Assembly (NCBI GenBank): GCA_026874595.1 | Contig: CM049318.1 | Span: forward strand, 33,627,956-33,691,955 | Source of the DNA: Sipunculus nudus | Lineage: Eukaryota; Annelida; Sipuncula; Golfingiida; Sipunculidae | Length of the DNA stretch: 64,000 nucleotides | Direction of reading: 5' to 3' | Shown: piece by piece, positions 48,300 to 58,699 of the stretch | How positions within the stretch are numbered: position 1 is the stretch's first letter | Layout of the letters: every line of letters begins with the position of its first letter | Notes under the pieces: model-generated | What the model saw: the letters and a program-made list of their open reading frames with translations, nothing else | Databases searched by the model: none | Told to the model about the DNA's origin: nothing | Position numbers and translations under genes: made by a program

Positions 48300-48950
48300 C
48301 CTCTCGAGAAACAATATTTTTGTTTGTTTGTTTTGAACAAATTTGAAATATTCAAGGTCAATGGCACTCTAATAGTAAAGGTCATGACCTCAATTTATAT
48401 ACCTCATCCCATAACTTATATCTATGTATATGCATATTAAAAAGGAATGTATCTATTGATTTTTGACTTATAATGCCCACTGTCAATTGGTAGTGATGGG
48501 GGTATTAAAAGGCACGTTAACAAGAAAAGAAAAAAGGTGGCACCACCTGTCTCCCGCAAAAGAAAAAGCTACCCAAGATCATTGGTCAACTTGGATTTTT
48601 TGGATCAATCCATGGAAACTTTCTTGAGAGATTTAAGAATATGTGTAATTTTCACCAGAAATCAAAATATTCAAGGTCACGGTTATTCTCATGGTAAAGG
48701 GCATATACCTATTTGAAATATACCTCGTCCAATAACTCATATCTATGCATATGCATAATATGAAAGAAATCTGGCTATTATTTTTTTACCTAATATACTA
48801 ACAGTCCTGCCAGGTGCAATAAAGAGGATATAAAAGGCGCGAAATAGGAAAAGGATACAAGGTGGCGCCACCTGTCTCCCATAGAAGACAAGGCTATCTA
48901 AAATCTTCGGTCAACTGGATTTTTGGATCAATCAATGCAAGATTTCTTGA
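48300..48950 (+). repeat. two-unit tandem repeat (~330 bp each) with palindromic core
   Basis: Both units contain ATTCAAGGTCA, TATATCTATG/CATATCTATG and AGGTGGCRCCACCTGTCTCC. The core is GGTGGCACCACC (48536-48547) in unit 1 and the perfect palindrome GGTGGCGCCACC (48861-48872) in unit 2. Both also share CTTGAGA and GTAATTTT..ACCA blocks. The left side at 48199-48240 carries the ACCCATGGGT motif. No open frame is conserved. Confidence 0.65.
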
Positions 48951-49050
48951 GATATTTCAGTATTTCTGTAATTTTTACCAACAAATTTATCTATTCAAGG
49001 TCAAATAATATTGTTATTCCCTACAATAAATAAGTGAAGGGAAAATAATG

Positions 49051-49350
49051 AGTAGGGTAGCCTCTGCGGTCTAGGAATAAAGCACAGAGCTCAAAGCCGG
49101 GAAATCGTGGGTTCGAATCTCAGCCGAGGTAGTGAGATTATCACGGTCGGTCCCCACCCCGGGCGATCACTCTGAAGGCTTAATGGGAAGGCTATGCCCC
49201 ACAGCTGTATATCACTGACATACGAGTGGAACATGGGGAGTTCCTTGGTGTTATGATTCATGAATGGGGATGATAATACACCCAGGACCCGTAGGTGCGG
49301 TTAACTCTGGGCCTGGGTGACACCAGGATACAACACATAATATTAGGAAG
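49051..49350 (+). repeat. tRNA-derived SINE
   Basis: It has a tRNA-like head with GGTAGCCTCTGCGGTCTAGG, GCTCAAAGCC in the anticodon-arm position and a B box GGTTCGAATC at 49110-49119. It is followed by a moderately GC-rich body with GGACCCGTAGGTGCGGTTAA. It is related to the fragment at 28021-28190. It lies between TRIM units A and B. Confidence 0.65.
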
Positions 49351-49359
49351 CTAGTCCCA

Positions 49360-50550
49360 AGTAGTGCCATACCGAAATGGAAATCCTGCAGATGCACATA
49401 CTTAGTTAAAGAATTAGATAGGTCAGCATTAAAAAATGGAGGCGGTTACCTCCACCAAACATGGATTATTAGTAAGGTAGCAGATGTAAAGTCTTTCTAT
49501 CATTGCTTCGATGCAATACATATCAAACCAAAACCATATCCCACATTACTGCATTACAAATCTCATCCATGTAATTTAAGACCAAATTAAACAAAATTAA
49601 TATATGTGTAACATATATGCTTTTAAGAATATGCAGGATATGGCTATCTTGTGTGTAGAATAGAATTTCAAGTAGGTTAACTGGTATTGAAAGGGAGATG
49701 ACCAAGAGCTTGATACAGGAGTGGACAGGCGGAACTTTATACTTGAGTAGTTAGGGATCCACAGGGACCATATGGCGAGTCGGGACAGCCAGAGGCAGTT
49801 ATAGCGGGTGTAGCAGGGCTTGCAGGTCGAGCTTTCCCCATATTTGCTTGATGAACACAGACTTGTGCTTTAAATGCATCTTACATCGTCCGCTACTTCA
49901 AGAAAATGCTGACGTAAATGACGAAAATGTAACTTAATTTTCTCATGTAGGATAAATTAATTTAGCCTAAGGAAGCTTTGACTGACTGCTACCCATGTGA
50001 AAGGGAGCTGTAGATGTCAAAAGCCCATGTGATAACTGCATGTATAACATTACGCAAACGATATCGCTATCATATTTACAACCTCTATATTTAATTCTTT
50101 TTAGCTCTCTTATCTTCATGCAAGAAGTGCACATTGTATTGCGATCGGGTTACCATTTGTAGTTTAGCTATGCAAAGTCCATATAGAACCTGAACGCCCG
50201 AAGTCAAAGTGGCTCGTAGTTTATAATTAACTTACATTTATTATCGTCTTGTGCGTTTTTCATTTTGACATATTTGATTAAATGTTCAAAGGCCGGGTAT
50301 TATCGTGAGCAACTCACATGAGTGAACTCTGATACATTTTTGTATTAGACTTTGATCATTCAGACGAGGACACGCCCCGGACGTCTCTTTAGATTCTATT
50401 CTTATCCAAGTTGTTTTGTCCGGGATTAACGTGCACATTTACTGGTATTTACAAATAAGCAAGCTATATTCTAAGGAACAGTGTGCTGGAGTATCTGCAT
50501 ATTCTGTAACATATACAGAAGTGCACAATATCTTGGAATATTTATATAAA
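49360..50550. other. non-coding spacer between TRIM copies
   Basis: No gene was recognised. GGTTACCTCCACCAAA at 49444-49459 is the reverse complement of a block at about 27348 (TTTTGGTGGAGGTAAC), suggesting ends of one more dispersed repeat family. Confidence 0.4.
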
Positions 50551-52205
50551 ATGGCAACCAAACAGGCGTCTCCAATCCAGGATCTGCGAAGGTGTCCAGT
50601 CTATTTAAACGACATGATGCACAAATCACCAAAACTACTGGAATGTAACCATTCTTACTGCATGTCATGCATTTATGGAGTAGCAGTGAAGCATGAAAAA
50701 TCAGGCCTTAAAGTCCCGTGTCCAAAGTGCAAGCATAACACAGTGGTAAACTCTGGGAACCTCTCTGCCCTCCCGGATAATTTCCTTCTGCAGGAGGACA
50801 AGGCTGTTCTTGATTACTGTTTTTATTGTAACATGTTGGAAGAACAGGTGGTCAAAGCTATCACTTACTGCATTAACTGTAGCAGGTTTATGTGTAGAAA
50901 CTGCTCAGAAAAGCATAAGAAGACGTCAAAATTTGTGAAACATGAAACATAACAATAGTTATGGCAGAAGAGAAAAAATATGAATACTGCCACAAACACA
51001 AAGAATCCGTTTTGTACGTTTGTTTGGCGTGTTCGCCCAATCGCTTACTGTGTGATGTATGTATGATGCAAGACGGACCTTGTCACCTTGATAAAGACTT
51101 CTAGACTTACATCTAGAAGATGTAAACCGAGAAATGGAGAAATTCATGTGCATCACGTCACTAAAAGAAGCATCCGACAAAGTTACAATTGTAAAGAAAA
51201 ATGCCCTCATGCTGCTTAAGGATGATAAAAAGCAGTTGAAAAGTTTACGTGAAGCCCATGGAAGACTCACCAAGGCATTAGACAACTGCACTGAAGAAGA
51301 GAAAAGAGCAAAGGCCAGAAAATTTCACCTGGACAAAGATTCAGAAGCCTGGCTGAAACTGTTGAATATCAAGCGATGTGTCATTGACATGTTAAAGGAG
51401 AGAGCGAAACTGATCTACACTTTGCCAGTTGATGGCATTGTAAGTAAATTCAGAGCAAGCAGGGATCGCCGGGTCCTATACGTCTGTAGAGAAAGCTCCG
51501 TGATAAGAGAGATTTGTACGGAGGGGAAGTTGCGTCTGTTGGAGACAAAGGACTTGAAACAAGTAAATGAAGTTACTAGTTTTGACACCTATGATGACTT
51601 TATGTCGGCACTCTTCATCCTCTGCTTTATACAAATGTGAGCTCCCGTCAAATTTTACAAAGCCTTTGTCTTCCTTGTCTAGTCAGAGCCGACTGAAAGC
51701 ATATTGTGATAACGTGACAGAGTTATGTGTAAACGATACCAACAGTACTATTTTTGCTTGGTCACGTGGAGAGTTGACAAAGTTCAGCATTTAATCTGAC
51801 AGGGCATATAAACTTGGTACACCCTTTGATAAAAACCATAATGTTCAATTGACCAGAATTAGGACTGTTGACCTGCTGGGATTCATTGCTACAAATGTGG
51901 AACACCAGACCGTCCTCCTCTTTGACACAACAGGGAAGCTTTGACAGACTTTCACCAAGGATGGAGCACCAATCAAACGACCAAGGGCTACAGCTGTCGA
52001 TGTTCAAGGTAACATTCTGATTGCAGATTCTGAAACATGTAAAATCTCTGAACTGACGTTGAGGGGAAAAATTGTTCGTGACGTGTTAACCAAAGGGGAT
52101 GGTTTGTGTAACCCTATCAATGTCGTGTACAGCCCCCCGTACCTGTGGGTTGCTGACCAGACAGAGGATGAGAACACTATTCTTAAATGTTTCAACATGT
52201 GTTAA
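50551..52205 (+). pseudogene. decayed TRIM-like paralogue (copy B)
   Basis: Starts ATGGCAACCAAACAGGCG and ends at the TAA matching the family end (about 52203-52205). The RING is damaged: the second cysteine is tyrosine (CPVYLND instead of CPVCLDD). The frame breaks after KHET at 50950 where the intact copy reads KHEIIVV. A deletion removes part of the coiled coil: DKDF at about 51100 joins to a stretch matching EDVNREME. Further breaks occur near 51640 and a stop lies near 51943. The C-terminal half is still recognisable (LNADSE-type blocks, YLWVADQTEDENTILKCF). Its divergence and damage exceed those of copy C, suggesting an older duplicate. Confidence 0.9.
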
Positions 52206-53324
52206 TAAACTTGTATGCTAAACATGTTGAATTTCCCAATGTGTTATTAGTGATATAAAGTTATAAATAAACTGCACATAACAAAGACGTTTATCAGTGC
52301 TCATGCTGTATGTACAAATTGCACACGGTTTCATGTGTTCCTAAATGGTAGACCACATGATTTAAAGTATGAATATTGACTGGAAAAAAACCCACATCCC
52401 AGCTATTATATATAAAGATGGTATACATGAATATATGCCACCATATTATATGTTCACTATAAACCTCTATACTGGAAACTGGGACACAACTTTAGGGACA
52501 GGAGTTGACATGATCTTGTTTCCAGGCCTCCGTTTTTTAACTTAAAGCATCAAGAGACACTTGTACGGTCCTTTGTCTTGCTTTCATTGTCACGTATCCA
52601 CGTATCACAATTATGTAATTTGTAAGGAAATGTCAGTAAAGTTTGAATGCTTTTAAAAAAATAATTTATATTTCTTGGAATTAACGAAGGAATAAATGTT
52701 ATAAAATTTAAATGTTACACCTCTGTGTACTTTGCTTGATGTATCTGCCTTGTGGTGATATGTATGTTAACCAAGAGCCTGCCATAATGTCTTTTGAAGA
52801 ATATTGTAAATATATTCTGAAACGGAAACATTTTCGAATGTGACTTATTTACATATTCGGAAAGGAAGTGTATTTATACATTTGATATACTATGGCCAGG
52901 GTATAAATGTAGGTCCACCTGAGTCTCTGTGAATCTTAAATACAATAAAAATCATTATTGATGACAATGATATAAAATCATGAACTCTTCTATTTTATAC
53001 GGGTGAGCACTTCAAATTTTAATAATTAATTTTAGCTACAGGGAACTCTTATTAGATAGAGGCACGCTATCTATAGGCATAAAGTTCCTAAAAATATTGA
53101 ACAATTTGAACATTTGACATGCATGCTTTCAGGTAAAAATCTCCTGTAATTTTGAAGGGCCATCCAGTTTAGGTTACTTTCAGTTAGGGATATCAACAGC
53201 AAAAGAAAATGCTGCATATATCTTACATACAGGTATAGACATGCCACTGGGGGTATTGACCCGTCAACTGTAGGAATCTGGTAACATTACTGCAGCAAAA
53301 GCAGTGACATACCTGATAAACAGA

Positions 53325-53440
53325 CAAAACAAAAGTCCTAGAAATGCTCAAGGATGACAACAAAGGATTAGAAAGTATCCGCAATATTGCCGAAAAATCA
53401 TCAAAGAATTAGACATATAAACTGAAAAACAGAACAAGGG
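53325..53440 (+). pseudogene. short TRIM coiled-coil relic (fourth copy)
   Basis: Translates as VLEMLKDDNKGLESIRNIAE followed by KSSKELDI and a stop, matching ALERLKDDTKRLEGIRKADR of the intact gene. Only about 35 codons remain and no RING or B-box is nearby. It lies between copies B and C, evidence for an additional duplicated unit that has largely been lost. Confidence 0.7.
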
Positions 53441-53584
53441 TTGCATTGATCCGAGGCACATTCAAAACTAGGAACAATAACAGTCATCATAGTTATCATA
53501 GTTAAACTTTTTTGCTGTTGGCTTTTCTGATCACCGGCCGCTCCCTATATATTGACTAAGCCATACAGAAAAATACAATTTATA

Positions 53585-53634
<50 letters not shown>

Positions 53635-54214
53635 GAGAGGGGTGTCACTTGCGTGTGATGGTCTGCTAAATGCTTTCTTTGCCCGTGTGACAGCTCTGAT
53701 TCAGTGCCTGCTGTAAGAGTAACGATTGAGCAACAGTATAAAATGCATACCCTCTGGCAACAACACTGCAAAATTCCAGCGTTATCGCCTGAGGAGATAC
53801 GCAGGAGGTCAAATGGTAAACAACAAAACTCTTCTTAAGTAAAAAATATTTGAATACAACATATGAAATTCAGAAAGAAGGCAACAGAACCCTTTATTTC
53901 CCTCTATTAGATGCAGCAATATTTAAATACACAATTATCAGTACAATGCCATAAAATTCACAATGCCTGTTAAAGATACCCTTCATATTTTTTCCATAAT
54001 TAGGTAGGTCTGAAGTTAGGTACAGATAACACAGGAGGTCTTTATAAGAAACGTTAAGCGGCCAACTTACAGTGAAACTAATGGGTTAAGTGGTTCCCAC
54101 TGCTGAACACACAGTTTGGTCGAGACACTGCTTGCCGCACAGAACTAGTATTCACATCATCATTACATCTTGTTCATTGCTATATGTTCTGGTTAGTGGT
54201 CAGTATATAGACCC

Positions 54215-54261
<47 letters not shown>

Positions 54262-54265
<4 letters not shown>

Positions 54266-54372
54266 CGGTTCTCTTTCACACGGCAAATCTGACTGGCCGA
54301 ACCATAACACAAAAACCTCAGACACATATTCTCAATAAACGCCACAAGGGTTTCAGTGCAAAATCGTGCTCT

Positions 54373-54423
<51 letters not shown>

Positions 54424-55045
54424 TATATACATACAATTATTACAAAAACAAATAATGAATACTAAACAAACTCTCTTGAAATGGCTGCGACTAAATAAAA
54501 ACTTAACTCGAGTCCAAATGTTCAACTGAAGATTTTCTGCTTGTCCATAGTAACACTAGGAGGTATGCGAATAAGTAAAAGTCCTTCCCCTTCACAAATA
54601 AAAGTCCTTGGTTTCTTGTGGGGGAGGACGACCAACAACTACTGAATCTCGGTATCCCCGGGGTAAACGAGTTAACGTGAAAAGTTCATAATCGAGCCCT
54701 CGCTGAAGAGCGGTGACGAGTCCTCTTATAGGACTTGTGAAAAAGCAGTCAAATGCGTCAAAGTGGTTTTATTTCAATGAGTTAGCGAGTCAGCGACTTT
54801 CCTCAATAGTTATAATTGTTCTGAAGTGTGCTTCCACATTAGAGGAAGTCCCGTGCCAAGGACAAAAATAAGTTGAGTGTCATAGGGCGGTCCCGTGCCA
54901 GTGACAAAAAAAACAGTTGATTATCCAGCATAAGACGTTCTAAAAAGTAGGGGGTGAACCAGAAGAATCCTACGGGTGCGGCTGCAGAGGTTCACAACAC
55001 CAAGCAGAAGAGGAAAATCCGTGCAATACCGAGGGGTCCACAACA
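54262..55045. mobile_element. ~0.8 kb insertion between (TA)n arrays, unclassified
   Basis: Absent from duplication unit A and bounded by (TA)n arrays at 54223-54260 and 55047-55098, with another array at 54378-54430. It is more GC-rich than its surroundings. It contains a direct repeat GTCCCGTGCCA..GACAAAAA at about 54848 and 54892. No transposase or reverse transcriptase frame is visible. An LTR or non-autonomous element is possible, but no terminus was defined. Confidence 0.4.
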
Positions 55046-55054
55046 ATATATATA

Positions 55055-55101
<47 letters not shown>

Positions 55102-56051
55102 GGCATCATTGCACATTCCGCATGGTTTCAAATACGTTATTTAATTGTACAAAGAAACTATATATCTTATATTTTATGATTACATGAAATTATTTCTGTA
55201 AACAACTTCAACTGAGCGTCAAGACCCTTAATTAGGTCACCAGTTTTCATATTCTATTTATAAATGTGACCTTCTGCTGTGGATTGATAACTATCTTTAA
55301 ACGTGTATAAGCATTCCAAATTGAGATACCAGACAAGCATCATGGCAGCAATTCATAGGTATTTTCTATTAATTTTTGCCAACATAAGGTTACGGTATAC
55401 AAATATCTTTAAACAGGAACTTCGATAGTTATCGTGTTCCCGTGATAGATCAGACATGGTTGAGTAATAATTAAAATAGCCTGGTGTTAATGCTACCAGC
55501 TATGTGGAGCGATATAGTCGTGACTGTAGGCAACTTCGGGCCGACTGATGGAAAGAATCAAAGACCATGCAGCTGTGACCTATACTACATTCTTAATGCA
55601 CATTAAACACACGTTTGCTCAAACTGTTGGACTGACAGTAGAAAATAAAACAAAACATATTTGAACTAAAAGCATATATCACCGGTATCCGGGGAAAACT
55701 AGATCAGCGGTGTTTAATAATTTACCTGTCTACCTCTGCACTAACAGCCAAAATGTTAACGTCGTTAAAGGTCCAAAGTCCTGGTTTCATATCGGGACTA
55801 CACAGCAGGAAATTTTACTACGTTCACTTAGTAAATATTTTGCCTAAGCAGAATAATCACAAGATGTTATATTCAAAATATTAGTATCTTATTACCTGCC
55901 GACTCACTACCAAACATTCAGCCTGTACAACCCCGAAGGGTGTTCCATTATCAACATGTATAAAGAGTATATCAAAGAAGATCGATTTAACAGGTGAGAC
56001 ACAGGAAGTGAAGAGTAGGGCCTACACAAAAGGTTGGTCGATTATAACAAA

Positions 56052-57293
56052 ATGGCGACCCAACAGGCGTCTCCAGCCAAAGATTTACGGGAGTGTCCAG
56101 TCTGTCTGGACGATACGATGAACAAGTCGCCCAAATTACTGGAATGTAAGCACTCCTACTGCATGTCATGTATTTCAGGATTAGCAGTGAAACATGGACA
56201 ATCAGGCTTTCAAGTCCCATGCCCAAAGTGTAAACATAACACTGTTGTAGACTCCGGGAAGTTGTCTGATCTTCCGGAAAATTTTCTGCTGCAGGAGTTC
56301 AAGGCCGTTCTAGATAATCACCACAGGTACTCTTATTGCTTTTATTGCAGCAGGATGGACAGAGAGGCAAGAGCGGTCAGCCAGTGCATTACCTGCCACA
56401 GGTACATGTGCGGAAAGTGCTCAGAGAAGCACAAAAAGACTCAAAGATTTATGAAACATGAAATAATAGTTTTGACAGAGGAGAAACACCAAGAATACTG
56501 CCAGAAACACAACAAACCCGTTGCGTATGCCTGCATGGCTTGTTCACCTAACCGGTTATTATGTGATGTATGTTTGATGCTAGACCCTACTTGTCACCAT
56601 GATAAAGATTTGGTCGATTATACCATACACTTATCCAAGGAAGAGTCAAAACTAAGATCAATGCTTGAACAGCAAAACAATGTGGACAATGTTTTGACAG
56701 AAATGGAAGACAGAAAGTTGAAGGAGATAACAAAAGCAATTGATGATGCTATGTTCATTATAGATGGCATTAAACGGGCATTAGTAGATTTGAAACGGAA
56801 AATTGGGGAATCTATGAGCATGGCTTCACTAAAACTGGCTGCAGATGAAGTTAAAAAGTCAAAGGCAAAAGCCCTACAGCTGCTCAAGGATGATACCAAA
56901 TGGTTAGAATGTATACATGTAGCTGAAGGGGAAGTCTCCAGGGCATTAGACAAATATACTGAAGAAGAGAAGAAAGCAAAGGAGAAAATCTTTCATCTGG
57001 ATGACGATTCACAGATCTGGAGGGAATTTTTGAATATGAAACAAATTTTAAATCGTATGTTTACAATAAGGCCAAACCTGGTGTCATGCTTGCCCATTCA
57101 TGAAAATGTAATTAAGCTCAAGGCAACCAGGAATGGCAGAGCACTGTATATCTGTGAAGAGGGAAAGTCCCTTCAGTTGGAGGTGGAGAACATGGGATAT
57201 GTTACAGTTAACATCCGTGATGACCATATGTACGTAATACGCTACCACACCACTTACTCTGCCCTATACAAATGTAAGCTCTCATCACAGTAA
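56052..57293 (+). CDS. TRIM-like RING/B-box/coiled-coil protein (copy C), truncated
   Basis: Intact frame of 413 residues starting ATGGCGACCCAACAG, aligned with the intact paralogue start. The RING keeps all eight zinc ligands (CPVCLDD, CKHSYCMSC, CPKC), and both B-boxes and the coiled coil are present. Relative to the 603-residue paralogue it lacks the C-terminal region: a stop lies right after LYKCKLSSQ where the intact gene continues, and a short in-frame deletion precedes it (near GRALYICEEG). A product would be a RING/B-box/coiled-coil protein without the C-terminal domain; whether it is translated is unknown. It could be a recent pseudogene. Confidence 0.6.
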   Translation: MATQQASPAKDLRECPVCLDDTMNKSPKLLECKHSYCMSCISGLAVKHGQSGFQVPCPKCKHNTVVDSGKLSDLPENFLLQEFKAVLDNHHRYSYCFYCSRMDREARAVSQCITCHRYMCGKCSEKHKKTQRFMKHEIIVLTEEKHQEYCQKHNKPVAYACMACSPNRLLCDVCLMLDPTCHHDKDLVDYTIHLSKEESKLRSMLEQQNNVDNVLTEMEDRKLKEITKAIDDAMFIIDGIKRALVDLKRKIGESMSMASLKLAADEVKKSKAKALQLLKDDTKWLECIHVAEGEVSRALDKYTEEEKKAKEKIFHLDDDSQIWREFLNMKQILNRMFTIRPNLVSCLPIHENVIKLKATRNGRALYICEEGKSLQLEVENMGYVTVNIRDDHMYVIRYHTTYSALYKCKLSSQ

Positions 57294-57815
57294 ACTTTGT
57301 CTACCTAATCTTACCAGAGTTCATTGGAATTATATTTTGCCAACGTGACAGAGATATGTGTATGCGATGCAAACGTTAATATCTGTGCTTTGTCAGATGG
57401 ATCATTATTTAATACTGAGGGGTCATTTGTTTGATACTCCTTATCAAGATGATCACGTTCAACTGACCAGATATAACACTGATGACCAGCTGGGATTCAT
57501 CGCTATATATGTGACCACCAGACTGTACTTCTACACGACACAAAAGGTAAAACCTTACGAACCATCATAAAGGACGGGTCACAAGTCAAACAACCAAGAG
57601 CTGCAACGGTCAATGCTCAAAATAAAATTCTGATTGCAGACACCGGAACATGTAAAAGCGTTGAACTGACAGTGAAGGGAACATTTGTACGTAATGTTTT
57701 GACCAAAGAAGATGGTTTACAGAACCCTGTAAATGTTTTGTGTAGTTCCCCCTACTTGTGGATAGTTGACCAGATGCAGGACGAGGAAATTGTTCTAAAA
57801 TTTTACAACGTGTGA
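57294..57815 (+). pseudogene. frame-broken C-terminal half of TRIM copy C
   Basis: Continues homology to the intact gene in shifted frames: TPYQDDHVQLTRYNTDDQLG near 57450, then KDGSQVKQPRAATVNAQNK near 57570 and a final VLKFYNV ending at 57815. Several stops and indels interrupt it. Together with 56052-57293 this is a complete duplicated gene length. Confidence 0.8.
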
Positions 57816-58699
57816 TGTTTGACTAAATAGTTCTAGAATAAAAATGAACAGAATGCATCACTAAATATGAGTTGATACCATACTCATGAAAGGCCAAGTT
57901 ATTACACACACACTCATATATATATATATTGTTCCATGACACGTTAAGGATAGAGTATGTGCGTGAACAGAGAGTATAGGTATTGTCTGATATACACCAT
58001 TATCTTACGATACAACCCGTAGCAGGCAATGTTTAATAAATGAAGATTTATTTTTTGACACAGAGGACTTGCAAAGATTCGTTTTTCTGATCAATCTACA
58101 CGACAACTTTTTTAGAAAAAGTGTTGTTATATGGTTTTAAGCTTTCATACATAAGGCTTGGTTAACCTTGAGGTAATACAAATTATTTAACCAAAACTAG
58201 GTTACTATGTTTCCAAACCTGCCGCTATTGTAGTAATAATTACCTTTACATGGTCACAATGAATAAAGGTATTTAACTTTGAAATTTAACATAAGTTCCT
58301 AGGTTTAATCTGATCATAATCTGTGCACATGTATCGACAGAAATATCAGTGTAAATGGGTAATCGGTTGTTTCTCCGAAATTTTTGCTACGACCCTGAAT
58401 ACCCTATTTCATTTAGGACAGAGACAAAGTACTAATATGTAAAGAGTGGGACAAAATAGGCTATTCGATGATGTCGACACATGTATAAATATTAAGTAAT
58501 AATTTTCTGCCAAATAAAGACTAATTTTTCTTCTTGGGTATTATTTATAATTTAAAGTAAATGTGCATACAGATACCACGCTTGGAGATCAAGCAAGCGC
58601 AACTTGCTAACACAAAAGTCACATACAGTTATTATTTAAGCACCTTTTTGTCAGTCATAACGGATAAATCTGCACTACTCTATTCTATTAATTAATATT

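Larger units (their letters stand above)
53545..58690 (+). repeat. segmental duplication, unit C (matches 42125-46640)
   Basis: Homologous to unit A in both flanks and in the TRIM copy. It is longer because of an ~0.8 kb segment at about 54262-55045 that unit A lacks, inserted next to the (TA)n array, plus expanded TA arrays. Flank matches include GAGACACTGCTTGCCGCACAGAA.. at 54122, GCATCATGGCAGCAATTCAT near 55338 and CTTATTACCTGCCGACTC at about 55889. Confidence 0.8.

Noticed and set aside
49051-49135. Possible functional tRNA gene
   Set aside because: Good B box but a SINE body continues directly downstream and the acceptor stem is not evident.
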